Positions 9,031 through 18,351 of a stretch of DNA of 64,000 nt are shown in pieces. Positions within the stretch are counted from its first letter, which is position 1, and each line of letters opens with the position of its first letter. A model generated the notes under the pieces. The model was not told the DNA's origin, ran no database searches, and saw nothing but the letters and a program-made list of their open reading frames with translations. Origin of the DNA: Gemmatimonadaceae bacterium (GTDB lineage Bacteria; Gemmatimonadota; Gemmatimonadetes; Gemmatimonadales; Gemmatimonadaceae); the NCBI GenBank assembly GCA_020846935.1, contig JADLCY010000002.1:248001-312000 (forward strand). Direction: 5' to 3'. A program made the position numbers and the translations under genes.

Positions 9031-9317
9031 CCCGCGGGGCGACCGGCGCCCATGCAGAGAACGCCCAGCTTCCATCGCGCCGCACCCGTGCGCGGATCCA
9101 GGCTCGCACACGTGAAGGTAGTGGTACGGTTAGAAGTAGAAGGCCGTCACCGGCCCTCCCTATTTCAGACTGCGACAGTGCCCACGTGAAGCGACGCTGA
9201 CCGGCGTGACTCGCTGGCGGTAAGGGGACGGCGTAGCGTTCCTCAACCGGATCACCGAGTTTGTCAGGTTCGGCGACGCGTAGGCTTCCCCGGGCAGCCA
9301 AACCTCCTTCAATCACC

Positions 9318-10277
9318 ATGTTCTCCCTGACGCTGAGCGACTTTGAGACCGTGCGCGCGCGCATCGCGCCGCACATCAAGCACACCCCGCTGCTCACCTC
9401 CCGTCAGCTGAGCGAGGCGACCGGCTTCGACGCGCGGCTCAAGGCCGAGTGCTTTCAGCGCGTGGGGGCGTACAAGATCCGCGGACCCCTGAACAAGTTC
9501 GCGCTCATGCCGGAGGAGCAGAAACGGCGCGGTGTGGTGTGCTCCTCGGCCGGCAACCACGCGCAGGGTGTTGCGCTGGCGGCGAAGATCCACGGCATCC
9601 GCGCCGTGATCTGTATGGCGGAGAACGCGACACCGGCCAAGATCGCCGCGACCCGGGCCTATGGCGGCGAGGTCGTGCTGCATGGGACCATTTGGGATGA
9701 GGCGAACGAGAAGGCGAAGGAACTCGTGCGCACCGAAGGATTGACCTACGTCCATCCGTTCGATGACGAGCAGCTCATCGCCGGCCAGGGCACCCTCGGC
9801 CTCGAGGTGGTGCAGGACTGGCCCGAGCTGGACGCCATCGTCGTGCCGATCGGCGGCGGCGGTTTGATCGCGGGCGTGTCGATGGCGGTCAAGAGCCACA
9901 ACCCCAGGGTGCGGGTGATCGGTGTCGAGTCGTCCGACGGACCCGCCATGCAGCGCAGCGTCCAGGCCGGGCACCTCGAGACGATCGATTGTCGCACGAT
10001 TATCGATGGGCTGCGCGTCAAGCGGGCCGGCGAGATCAACTTCTCGGTCGTGCAGCGCTATGTCGACGAGATCGTTGCCCTTCCGGACGCCGACATCTTC
10101 GAGGCGATGTTGTGGGTCATGGAGCGCTGCAAGCTGGTCGTTGAGGGTGCGGCCGCGGCCCCGGTTGCGGCGATGCTGCACGGTCTCGTGAAACTGCCGG
10201 CCGGCTCCCGCGTGGTGGCGGTGCTCTCCGGTGGCAACGTGAACCTCAGTCAGCTCCGCGGGCTTCGCTGGAACTGA
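9318..10277 (+). CDS. Threonine dehydratase / serine racemase-like PLP enzyme
   Basis: Fold-type II PLP enzyme of 319 residues without the C-terminal ACT regulatory domain. It therefore resembles catabolic or short threonine dehydratases (threonine to 2-oxobutyrate and ammonia), or serine racemase, rather than feedback-inhibited IlvA. The PLP lysine is Lys53 in QRVGAYKIRGPLNK. SSAGNHAQG is the substrate loop, GGGGLIAG the phosphate loop, and the C-terminal SGGN the pyridine-nitrogen contact. The ATG at 9318 gives the usual family N-terminus; an in-frame ATG 57 bases upstream is less likely. The 287 bases before it show no obvious gene. Confidence 0.88.
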   Translation: MFSLTLSDFETVRARIAPHIKHTPLLTSRQLSEATGFDARLKAECFQRVGAYKIRGPLNKFALMPEEQKRRGVVCSSAGNHAQGVALAAKIHGIRAVICMAENATPAKIAATRAYGGEVVLHGTIWDEANEKAKELVRTEGLTYVHPFDDEQLIAGQGTLGLEVVQDWPELDAIVVPIGGGGLIAGVSMAVKSHNPRVRVIGVESSDGPAMQRSVQAGHLETIDCRTIIDGLRVKRAGEINFSVVQRYVDEIVALPDADIFEAMLWVMERCKLVVEGAAAAPVAAMLHGLVKLPAGSRVVAVLSGGNVNLSQLRGLRWN

Positions 10278-10296
10278 TCGCCCCCCGGGGGCGGTC
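10276..10296. terminator. Hairpin at end of threonine-dehydratase gene
   Basis: A 9-bp stem (10276-10284 with 10288-10296, one G-T pair) overlaps the stop codon. It sits between convergent genes. No T-run follows, so it is a weak candidate. Confidence 0.3.
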
Positions 10297-10399
10297 GCCA
10301 CGCGACGCTATCCGGCGCACAGGAACCACGTGCGCTTCACGTGCTCGGTGCGCCGGACGCAACGCTGGCAGCTCCCCGGGGGTTGGATGCCCTACACGA

Positions 10400-10783
10400 C
10401 TAGAGCTGGCTCGTGCAGAATCCGCAGCGCGTGGCCGCGGCGGGAATGCTGCTGACGCAGAAGGGGCAGCTCTTCGTCGGGGGCGCAGGTGGCGCCGGCG
10501 GATCGGGCTTCACGAAGATCTTGCCGATCTGCCAGGCGATGAAGCTGATGATCGCGAAGTTGAGGAATGCCCCCGCAAAGTCGCCGACGCCGAACTTGAT
10601 CGATCCCACGTCGAGCGTCCACGTGCGCCAGTTGCCCTCCGGCAGCGCGGCTCCGACGATGGGCATGATGAAGTCGTTCGTCATCGCCGTGACCAGGCCG
10701 CCTGCCGCACCACCGACGATGACGGCGAGAGCCAATCCGACCACGTTTGCCTTCAGCAGGAATGCCTTGAAGTCATCCCACAT
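10400..10783 (-). CDS. mscL: Large-conductance mechanosensitive channel MscL with C-terminal zinc ribbon
   Basis: 127 residues. The first 91 are a canonical MscL subunit: MWDDFKAFLLKANVVGLALAV (N-terminal helix and TM1), FIMPIVGAAL, a periplasmic loop (46-65), then TM2 (LNFAIISFIAWQIGKIF). The homopentamer opens under membrane tension to release solutes in osmotic downshock. The usual charged C-terminal helical bundle is replaced by a proline linker (PDPPAPPAPP). After it comes a CxxC-x10-CxxC zinc-ribbon-like tail (Cys106, Cys109, Cys120, Cys123). A reasonable ribosome-binding site (GGAGG) precedes the ATG. Confidence 0.93.
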   Translation of the reverse strand: MWDDFKAFLLKANVVGLALAVIVGGAAGGLVTAMTNDFIMPIVGAALPEGNWRTWTLDVGSIKFGVGDFAGAFLNFAIISFIAWQIGKIFVKPDPPAPPAPPTKSCPFCVSSIPAAATRCGFCTSQL

Positions 10784-10946
10784 GAGCCGACCTCCTTCGC
10801 AAGTCCAATGACGCGCGGCACGCCCGCACGCCGGGACGGAACGTAGCCCGCGGTCGACGTCGCGAAAGGGGAGCGCGCCTGACGCGAGGGCGCGCGAAAG
10901 TGGTTCACGGTGACGCAGCTCACGCGCGCGTCACCGTGGGTCGCCG

Positions 10947-13487
10947 CTAGAAGCGCGCCTCCACGTACAGGTCGAGGCGGTTACGCTTGCGAGGATGGAG
11001 ACCGCGTGACAGGTCGAGGCGAATCAGCCCGTCGAGCACCGACGTCCCAAGGCCGACGCCACTGATCGGGCGCCCCGGATGCGAGCGCTGCGCCCACGGA
11101 CCCGCCCATCCCACGTCGCCAAAGAGCACCGGACGCACGGCGCCCACGGCGTGTCCCATCTCGAGGCGGCCGAGCCAATACGCCTCGCCGGCGGCCGATC
11201 CGAGCAACTGACCGCGCACCGTCTGCGCCCCACCGAGAAAGAACTGGCGTTGGACCGGCGCTCCGTGGCTGTAGCCCGCGCCGAGCGTGAGCGCGGCGGC
11301 AAACCGCGGACCGACCGCGCGGGAGATCGTGAGGTCACCCGCCGCGCGCCCATAGGCACCGGGCGCCGTGTCGCCCAGCGCGCGATCGAGCAGCAGGCCA
11401 CCTTCGAGTCGCGCGTCACCGTAGAGCCGCCACCCGAGGGGGTCCAGTCCACGATTCAGCTGGTTGCGCAGCGCGATGCCGGCGACGGTGGCCCGTTCGG
11501 TCGTGATGTTCGGCTGAAACTCGGAGCGGCCACCAAACGCGCGTGAAACGTTCCAGGTGGTGTTCGCCGTCGCGTTGTGTTCGCGCTCGAGGAACGCCTT
11601 CATCGACAGGCCGCCGCCACGGGCCAGCGCGCGTTCGAGCTCCATCCCCGAGGCACGGTAGAAGTAGCCTTCGTCGCGACCGTACAGCGCCGCACCTAAC
11701 GACGCACCAAACGAGAGCGGATTGCCCCAGTCGCTGTTCGCGACGCCGAGCCTCCGGTAGCCGCCGACGCGCCAGGTATGGCGACCATTGGTGCGCGACA
11801 CCGACAGATCGCCGTACAGGCTGTGATCCGCGGTCCCCGCGCGCGCCTCTGCGCCCCACGAATACCCCTTGCCAAGGACCTGCGACGCGCGCGCACCGAA
11901 CGACAGGCCTTCCACACGATTGTACCGGAGGTGCGAGAGGCCATAGTCGAGCTGGACGGGCATCGGCGCCCACACCGGCTGCAGGCTGAAGTCCAGCGCC
12001 TTGAGCAGCTCGTTGCGCTCGGTCACCCCGAACAGATCCTCGCCCGCGTCATAGATCGAGGGCGACAGTTCCGGCGCCCGGGCGAGCGCTGCCGTGTCGC
12101 ATGGCGTGCGCACCGTCGCGCGCACCGCACCGTCGAACCGTGACTGCGTCGCGGTGTAGAATCCGTCGGCTGCACACTCCGCCTTGCGCCGCTCGGCGCG
12201 GGCCGCCGCTCGCGACGAGATGAGGGCAGCCAGCTCTTTGGTCCGCGCGGCACGCACGTCGGGCGCGAGGGCCATCCATCGCGTGCTGTCATGGCCAAAC
12301 AGCGAATCGCGCAGCTCGCGATACGTCTTCTCGCGCGAGGCCGTTGGCAGCGAATCCGTGCCGTTCACGCTCGCATACTTGAAGCTCTCCTCCAGCTTGA
12401 ACGGGACACGCATGAACGACGCCTTGGCGTATCCTTCGGCGTATTGCGTTTGTGGCAACCAGTAGCGGCCGCCGTACAACCCGTATTCCACGGTGACCGC
12501 CTCGAGGTTCGCCTCCATCGGCGACATCATCCCCTTCACCCAGCCCGGCACGTCATCATCGTCGTCACGGTTCCGCCGCCGACCGCGTGACGTGGTGTCG
12601 CCCGCCGCATCCGCGTGCCGCTCGGCGCGCTCGCGGGCAGACTCCTCGTCGGCCACCGCCCAGATGTTCATCGGGGCTGCCATGCGATACACCGCGCGGA
12701 CCAACCGCCCGCTCTCCTGGTCGAACCAGAACGAGCCCACCGAAAACTTCCACTCGGGGCGCCGCGGCTCGATGCGCAACTCCCGCAACCGGATGGCCTT
12801 CCCGTCGGAGAGCGTGATCGTGAGCGAGTCACCCGCTTCGTATCGGTAGTACGCCTCGGCACCCGTCGCGATCGGGTGCACCAGTTCGTTTTCGTCGACT
12901 TCGGCGCGCGCGAGGCCGGATCCCACCCACAGCGCCTCGCGGCCCGGGAAATACGGGATCGGCCCGATCTCATCCATGTTCACGTCTCCCGAGTGCTCGT
13001 CCACCATCGGAAAGACCGTGCGTCGCCCCTTCAGATCCACGTACACTCCCCCGCTCCGCGACCACCGAACGCGCGTCGCATTCTCCGAACGAAACAGCAA
13101 CCGGTCGCGTCCGATGGCGCGAAAACCCAGGCCCGCCGAGATCCGCTGGTATGCCGTGGCGTCGTAGGAGAGGAGCGTGGAGTCCTGTTCAAAGCGCGCG
13201 GCGCGGGCGCGCAGCAGGAGCTGGCGCGCGTCGGGGTCCTTGAACGCCGAGCGTTCGAGATCGGGCGTCACTGGAATGCGACGGACCGGTCGCCGACGGT
13301 TGTCCTCGGACCGATTGATCATCTCGGCGCGAATGGAATCCCGCACCGCGGCGCGACGCGCGCTGTCTTCCCTGGCCTTTGACGTGCCGACCTGAACGGA
13401 GACGGCTTGCAGAACGAGCGCAAACGGAAGGGCAACGACCATGGCGGACGCGGTGAAACGGATGAGGCGCCGCCGCATCGACGGCAC
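10947..13487 (-). CDS. Outer-membrane protein with Omp85/FhaC-type C-terminal barrel
   Basis: 846 residues with an N-terminal signal peptide (MRRRLIRFTASAMVVALPFALVLQAVS). The C-terminal 350 residues are rich in alternating barrel strands. They contain the FFLGGAQTVRGQ motif typical of the Omp85/FhaC/ShlB barrel (the L6 VRGY-like element) and end in a terminal aromatic strand (LDLYVEARF), a BamA recognition signal. The N-terminal half (about 50-470) is not recognisable POTRA by eye. It has a basic/acidic low-complexity stretch (RGRRRNRDDDDD). The likely role is protein or lipid translocation/assembly at the outer membrane, but the substrate is unknown. It is separated from the downstream mscL by 163 bases. 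Confidence 0.75.
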   Translation of the reverse strand: MPSMRRRLIRFTASAMVVALPFALVLQAVSVQVGTSKAREDSARRAAVRDSIRAEMINRSEDNRRRPVRRIPVTPDLERSAFKDPDARQLLLRARAARFEQDSTLLSYDATAYQRISAGLGFRAIGRDRLLFRSENATRVRWSRSGGVYVDLKGRRTVFPMVDEHSGDVNMDEIGPIPYFPGREALWVGSGLARAEVDENELVHPIATGAEAYYRYEAGDSLTITLSDGKAIRLRELRIEPRRPEWKFSVGSFWFDQESGRLVRAVYRMAAPMNIWAVADEESARERAERHADAAGDTTSRGRRRNRDDDDDVPGWVKGMMSPMEANLEAVTVEYGLYGGRYWLPQTQYAEGYAKASFMRVPFKLEESFKYASVNGTDSLPTASREKTYRELRDSLFGHDSTRWMALAPDVRAARTKELAALISSRAAARAERRKAECAADGFYTATQSRFDGAVRATVRTPCDTAALARAPELSPSIYDAGEDLFGVTERNELLKALDFSLQPVWAPMPVQLDYGLSHLRYNRVEGLSFGARASQVLGKGYSWGAEARAGTADHSLYGDLSVSRTNGRHTWRVGGYRRLGVANSDWGNPLSFGASLGAALYGRDEGYFYRASGMELERALARGGGLSMKAFLEREHNATANTTWNVSRAFGGRSEFQPNITTERATVAGIALRNQLNRGLDPLGWRLYGDARLEGGLLLDRALGDTAPGAYGRAAGDLTISRAVGPRFAAALTLGAGYSHGAPVQRQFFLGGAQTVRGQLLGSAAGEAYWLGRLEMGHAVGAVRPVLFGDVGWAGPWAQRSHPGRPISGVGLGTSVLDGLIRLDLSRGLHPRKRNRLDLYVEARF

Positions 13488-13583
13488 ACGTGGCGACCTG
13501 TCCGACGGGAGAGTCGGGGGTTGAGTCGCGTCCGCCCTTCTACGACGCGGCGCGCGTCGGGGTTTCCCGACGCACGTCGGACC

Positions 13584-14831
13584 TCAGCGAGCCGGGCGTG
13601 GCAGGGAGTCGACGCGGGGCGGGCGGCCTTCTCGCAGCCCCTGCTGGGTGCGGCGGTGGTTCTCCAGCAGCGCGTTCCGCAGAGCGCGCTCGCGTTCAGC
13701 CGCGCGCTCGTCGGCTCCGCGCAACGACCACCCCACCATGCCGAGTGCAAAGAGCACCGGTAACCATGAAAGCATCGGCGGCCACGTGGGGCCCCGATGC
13801 GTGCCGCCGAGGCGCGCGATGAACGCGGGAATGCGCCGTTGCAGCCAGACCGTGGCAAACACCATGGCGATGCCGAGCGCAGCCAGGACGAGCGGGAACA
13901 AGGCGCTGTCCTCGAAGACTTCGGACGCGAGCCAGGCCAGGTACCCAAACACGCCCAGCATGCCAACGATCGAGATGAACTTGCGCCCCGAGACGATCGA
14001 GAGCAGCAGGAGCCCGGCGGCGACCACCGGCATGAGATGCTTCCAGCCGTTGGCGTCGGACCAGAGGATCATGTAGGCGATGGAGAACGCCGCGACGCCG
14101 CAGTACCACATCGGTTCGGCAAAGTCGCCCTCCCGCCTCGCGCCGGTGCGTCGCTGCCAGCGTTCGATCCCGTCGGCGATGGCGAGGAGCGTCAGCGCCG
14201 CCGTCATCACGATCCAGTTCTGATATCCGTCCGACGCCGCGCCGACCTCCAGTACGCGCGCCAGGTGGAAGAAGGTCCACCAGAGCGCGATCGCCAGCGG
14301 CAACATCAACTCGGGAAAACGCCTCCGGCGCCAGACCACGAGCGCGACCAGCACGGTCGCGAGGTCGAGCACGAGGAAGCGCGTCGAGATGTACGGCGTG
14401 TACCGCCACAACGCGTCCTCTGCCGGCCGCGCGGGCCATTCCCCCGTGAGGTCGAGCAGACTCCATGCGACCAGCGGGGTTAGGGAGACCGCGAGCATCC
14501 ACGCCACTCGGGCCCCGAGGACGAAGCCGTGACGCGCAGCCCATACGCCACCGACGGTGAGCAGGGCCGCATAGAGGAGTGCGACAGCGAGAACGCCCGC
14601 GCCTCCCAGAGCGTCCCACTGCTTCGCGAGGAACCATCCCGCCGCAAACATTACCAGGAGCGCACCGAGGCTGTAGGCCACCGTGACGATGGTGACCTGC
14701 GCGCGCGCTGGTGCCTGACCTTCGGGGGCGGCGCTCGTTTGCCCAAGCCGCAACAGGGCCTCGCGTTGCTCCGCGGTGATGATGCCGCGGGCGACGCCGT
14801 CATCCAGAAGGGTGGGGAGGGCGGGCTCCAT
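13584..14831 (-). CDS. Polytopic membrane protein (DUF2157-like)
   Basis: 415 residues. A short cytoplasmic N-terminus (LLDDGVARGIITAEQREALLRLG) resembles the leading helix of DUF2157-type proteins. It is followed by around ten hydrophobic segments from residue 45 to about 375 (for example TIVTVAYSLGALLVMFAAGW and VLAVALLYAALLTVGGVW), with a basic tail. Function unknown. It lies 96 bases upstream of the barrel-protein gene on the same strand and is divergent from the ABC exporter genes. I see no catalytic motif. Confidence 0.72.
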   Translation of the reverse strand: MEPALPTLLDDGVARGIITAEQREALLRLGQTSAAPEGQAPARAQVTIVTVAYSLGALLVMFAAGWFLAKQWDALGGAGVLAVALLYAALLTVGGVWAARHGFVLGARVAWMLAVSLTPLVAWSLLDLTGEWPARPAEDALWRYTPYISTRFLVLDLATVLVALVVWRRRRFPELMLPLAIALWWTFFHLARVLEVGAASDGYQNWIVMTAALTLLAIADGIERWQRRTGARREGDFAEPMWYCGVAAFSIAYMILWSDANGWKHLMPVVAAGLLLLSIVSGRKFISIVGMLGVFGYLAWLASEVFEDSALFPLVLAALGIAMVFATVWLQRRIPAFIARLGGTHRGPTWPPMLSWLPVLFALGMVGWSLRGADERAAERERALRNALLENHRRTQQGLREGRPPRVDSLPRPAR

Positions 14832-15055
14832 ACGTTCGGTGCAATCTAGGTGTTTGCAGCGCGGATGTCCTGCACTGACACCGTGCGGGAGTGGGCCCGT
14901 TTCAACTCAATGAGACGCCACCACCCACCGTGCCAACGCGGAGGTCCGGCCTGGACGAGACCCTCCGCAACCGGAGACGCTGGTTCCCCGTCGCCTGTCA
15001 GCGGATGATGAGCGCCCGCCTTTCTGTGTGTGACCTCTCCGGCTACTGTTCCGCG

Positions 15056-16000
15056 ATGCCTTCCGCGCCCGCGCTGTCCGTCCGGCACCTCGTCAAGCGC
15101 TACGGCAGCGTCACGGCGGTGGACGGCCTCGACCTCACGGTCGCCGCCGGTGAGTGCTTCGGCCTCCTTGGCCCGAACGGAGCGGGAAAGACTACCACCA
15201 TCGAGATCTGCGAAGGGCTGCTGGCCCCCGACGCCGGCGAAATCCAGGTCCTCGGGCTCGACTGGCGGAAGGACGAGCGGGCGCTGCGTCAGCGTCTCGG
15301 TGTGCAGCTGCAGGAAACACAACTCGCCGAGAAGGTCACGGTCGAGGAGACCGTCCGCTTGTTCCGTTCCTTCTACGACCGCGGCCGCGAGGTCGACGAC
15401 GTCATCCAGATCGTCCAGCTCGACGAGAAGCGACGCGCACGCGTTGGCACGCTTTCCGGCGGGCAGAAGCAGCGGCTCTCGGTGGCGTGTGCGCTCGTCG
15501 GCGATCCGGATCTCGTGTTTCTCGATGAGCCCACGACCGGCCTCGATCCGCAGGCGCGTCGCCAGTTGTGGGACGTGGTGGACCGCCTCAAGCAGCTGGG
15601 GCGCACCATCATGCTGACGACTCACTACATGGATGAAGCCGAGCGTTTGTGCGACCGAGTGGCGATCGTCGATCGCGGTCGCGTCATCGCGCTCGGGACG
15701 CCGAGGGAGCTGATCCGATCCCTGGGGGCCGAGCAGGTGCTGCAGTGCACGCTGGCTCCGCCGGACACGATCGTGGCCGACGAACTCGGCGTGCTTCCTG
15801 GCGTACTGGCCGTCCGAATGGACGCGTCGTCGTGGACGATGCAGGTGAACGCGGCGCACGAGACGATTCCCGCGCTGCTCGCGCTCGTCACCGCGCGCGG
15901 CGCCACGCTCACCGAACTGACGACGCATTCCCCCACGCTCGAGGATGTTTTCGTCTCGCTGACCGGCCGACACCTCCGCGAGGGTGGTCCGGTCGCCTGA
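15056..16000 (+). CDS. ABC-2 transporter ATP-binding protein (DrrA-like)
   Basis: 314 residues. It supplies ATP for the export permease encoded next. Walker A is GPNGAGKTT (39-47), the signature is LSGGQKQ (133-139) and Walker B is LVFLDEPT (153-160), followed by the H-loop MLTTHYMDEAE. The C-terminal 90 residues (LTTHSPTLEDVFVSLTGRHLRE) are the typical tail of DrrA/multidrug or polyketide/lipid exporters. I use the ATG at 15056, which opens on the conserved ALSVRHLVKRYG; further in-frame starts upstream add a non-conserved leader. The permease starts 41 bases after the stop. Confidence 0.93.
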   Translation: MPSAPALSVRHLVKRYGSVTAVDGLDLTVAAGECFGLLGPNGAGKTTTIEICEGLLAPDAGEIQVLGLDWRKDERALRQRLGVQLQETQLAEKVTVEETVRLFRSFYDRGREVDDVIQIVQLDEKRRARVGTLSGGQKQRLSVACALVGDPDLVFLDEPTTGLDPQARRQLWDVVDRLKQLGRTIMLTTHYMDEAERLCDRVAIVDRGRVIALGTPRELIRSLGAEQVLQCTLAPPDTIVADELGVLPGVLAVRMDASSWTMQVNAAHETIPALLALVTARGATLTELTTHSPTLEDVFVSLTGRHLREGGPVA

Positions 16001-16041
16001 GGACTGATCCTGTTCGAGAGCCTCCCCGCACTCCAGAATCC

Positions 16042-17157
16042 ATGGGCACGACCGGCGCGCCACCATCCCGAGGTTCCGGGTACTTGACCGACGCATCGAC
16101 GCGCCCGGGTTCAGGCTCGCGGCGTTACTCGGCGCTGGTCGAGCTGACGCGCGTTCGATTCCTGGAGTTCCTGCGTGAACCCGAAGCGGTGTTCTGGACC
16201 TTCGTGTTCCCGATCCTGCTCGCCACGGGTCTCGGCGTCGCGTTTCGCTCGCGCCCGGCCGAGGTCGTGCCAGTCGCCGTCGTCGCGGGTGCATATGCCG
16301 AGCGTGTGCGGGTCGCGCTCGACGGGGATTCGCTGCTGAACGTGTCCGTGCTCAGCGACAGCGCGGCGACCGAAGCGCTGCGCCTGGGCACGGTCGCCGT
16401 GGTCGTCGCCGCGTCAAGCGAGGCATCGGTGGAGTACCGCTTTGACGACGCCCGGCCCGAAGCACGCAACGCCGGGCTGCTCGTCGATCGCGCCATTCAG
16501 CGCGCCGGCGGCGGCACACACCCGGTGGCAACACGTGAGACGCTCGTCTCCGAGCCGGGGTCGCGGTATGTCGACTTCGTCGTTCCTGGCCTGCTCGCCA
16601 TGAACCTCATGGGGAGCGGCATCTGGGGCATCGGGTTCGCCATCGTCGATGCGCGGCGCAAGAAGTTGCTCAAGCGGCTGGTCGCGACCCCCATGCGAAA
16701 GGGCCATTACCTGGCATCGTTCCTGTTCATGCGACTCGGCCTGATGATCATCGAGGTCACGGTGATCAGCGCCTTTGGCCATTTTGCGTTCGGCGTCCCG
16801 ATGCGCGGCTCGCTCCTCGTATTCATTGTCGTGGCGCTGTTCGGCACCCTTGCATTCGGGGCACTCGGGCTCCTCATCGCCGCGCGGGCAAAGACCATCG
16901 AGGCTGCATCGGGCATGATGAACCTCGTGATGCTTCCCATGTGGGTCGCGTCAGGGGTGTTCTTCGCGTCGTCGCGCTTTCCCGAGGTTGTACAGCCCTT
17001 CGTGCAGGCGCTGCCGCTCACCGCGGCGGTCGATGCCCTGCGGTTCAACATGCTGCAGGGGCAGGGCTTTGCCGGCGTGGGGAGCGAGCTGGCGATCCTG
17101 GGGGCCTGGCTGCTCGTCGCGTTTACGCTCGCGATGCGTCTGTTTCGCTGGCGATGA
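16042..17157 (+). CDS. ABC-2 type export permease
   Basis: 371 residues. One N-terminal membrane segment (AVFWTFVFPILLATGLGVAF) is followed by a periplasmic domain of about 120 residues. Then come five C-terminal membrane segments (from FVVPGLLAMNLMGSGIWGIG to the end), including the ABC-2 motif RRKKLLKRLVATPMRKGHYL. Paired with the upstream ATPase it should export a hydrophobic compound or lipid. Its TGA overlaps the ATG of the EamA gene (ATGA at 17154-17157), so the three are translationally coupled. The ATG at 16042 is the most reasonable start. Confidence 0.9.
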   Translation: MGTTGAPPSRGSGYLTDASTRPGSGSRRYSALVELTRVRFLEFLREPEAVFWTFVFPILLATGLGVAFRSRPAEVVPVAVVAGAYAERVRVALDGDSLLNVSVLSDSAATEALRLGTVAVVVAASSEASVEYRFDDARPEARNAGLLVDRAIQRAGGGTHPVATRETLVSEPGSRYVDFVVPGLLAMNLMGSGIWGIGFAIVDARRKKLLKRLVATPMRKGHYLASFLFMRLGLMIIEVTVISAFGHFAFGVPMRGSLLVFIVVALFGTLAFGALGLLIAARAKTIEAASGMMNLVMLPMWVASGVFFASSRFPEVVQPFVQALPLTAAVDALRFNMLQGQGFAGVGSELAILGAWLLVAFTLAMRLFRWR

Positions 17158-18092
17158 CGCCATCGCGCGGGCGGCTGCTGCTCGCCTACATCACCGTCTA
17201 CGTGGTCTGGGGGTCATCGTACCTCGCGATCAAGTTCGCCGTCGAGTCGATGCCGGCCTTTCCCATGGCCGGCGCGCGCAACCTTCTGGCGGGCGCGATC
17301 CTCATCCTCGCCGCTCGTCTGCTCACGCAAGCGCGCGGAACTCCGGCAGAGTGGAAGGCGGCCGCCGTGGTTGGGGTGTCCCTCATGAGCTCCAACGCTG
17401 CGGTGGCGTTCGCCATCACGCGAATCCCGTCGGGCGTGGCCTCGTTGCTCACCGCGATGACACCATGCTGGATGGTCCTGCTGGAGTGGCTGCGCGACCG
17501 GCGACGGCGACCACACGCGGGAACCCTCGCCGGCGTCGTGGTTGGTCTCGCCGGCATCGCGCTCCTCGTGGGCCCCGCTGAACTCCTTGGCGCGGACCAT
17601 ATCGATCCCCTCGGCGCGGCGGCGGTGCTGGCTGGAACGCTGGTGTGGGCCGCGGGCTCGCTCTACGCGCGCACGGCCGCGAAGCCAGCGTCCGCTCAGA
17701 TGATGAGCGGCATGCACATGCTCTCCGGCGGCGCGATGCTGCTCATCGTGAGTTCGTCCCTGGGCGGCTGGTCGGGCTTCGATGTCGCGGACGTGACGCT
17801 GCGGTCGTGGTTCGGCTTTGCCTATCTGGTGCTCGTGGCGTCGCTCGCGGGCTTCACCGCGTACGTGTACTTGCTGACACACGCCTCGGCCGCGCGCGCG
17901 TCCACGTACGCCTTCGTGAACCCGGTGGTCGCGGTGACGCTCGGCGCGCTCTTTGGCGGTGAGCCGCTCACGCCGCGCGTCGGCATTGCTGCTACGGTGA
18001 TCGTCGGGGCGGTGGCGCTGATCATCGTTGCGGGTTCACGCGAGGATCTGCCTGCGATCCGCGACAGCGTGGCCGAAGAGCCAGCGGCCTGA
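17154..18092 (+). CDS. EamA/DMT-family permease
   Basis: 312 residues with ten hydrophobic segments arranged as two EamA repeats. The first begins AYITVYVVWGSSYLAIKFAVES, and the second ends in ASTYAFVNPVVAVTLGALFGGEPLT, a hallmark of the family. DMT carriers export amino acids, nucleobases or toxic metabolites; the substrate here is unknown. The start overlaps the stop of the ABC-2 permease by four bases (ATGA), implying coupled translation and possibly a shared physiological substrate class. The end is convergent with the dedA gene. Confidence 0.92.
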   Translation: MTPSRGRLLLAYITVYVVWGSSYLAIKFAVESMPAFPMAGARNLLAGAILILAARLLTQARGTPAEWKAAAVVGVSLMSSNAAVAFAITRIPSGVASLLTAMTPCWMVLLEWLRDRRRRPHAGTLAGVVVGLAGIALLVGPAELLGADHIDPLGAAAVLAGTLVWAAGSLYARTAAKPASAQMMSGMHMLSGGAMLLIVSSSLGGWSGFDVADVTLRSWFGFAYLVLVASLAGFTAYVYLLTHASAARASTYAFVNPVVAVTLGALFGGEPLTPRVGIAATVIVGAVALIIVAGSREDLPAIRDSVAEEPAA

Positions 18093-18351
18093 CGGCGTCA
18101 CGTGCCAAGGGCTCGACGCGGCGGAGCCATGGCGAGATCGAGCCATGGACAACCCGGACGCTGCATCGGCGCGCACGCGAAACGAACAGGAAGGCATCGA
18201 TCCGCGACACGGCGAGAGATGCGCCGAGGCCATGCCGGCATGTCGCGCCGCAGGTACGGGTGCATACCCAGCGCTTTCCAGGCGGCCTGCCGCAGCAGCT
18301 GGCGCCACGACGCCCGGGAGTGTGGAGGACGCTCCCCTGTCTGCCGAACGG

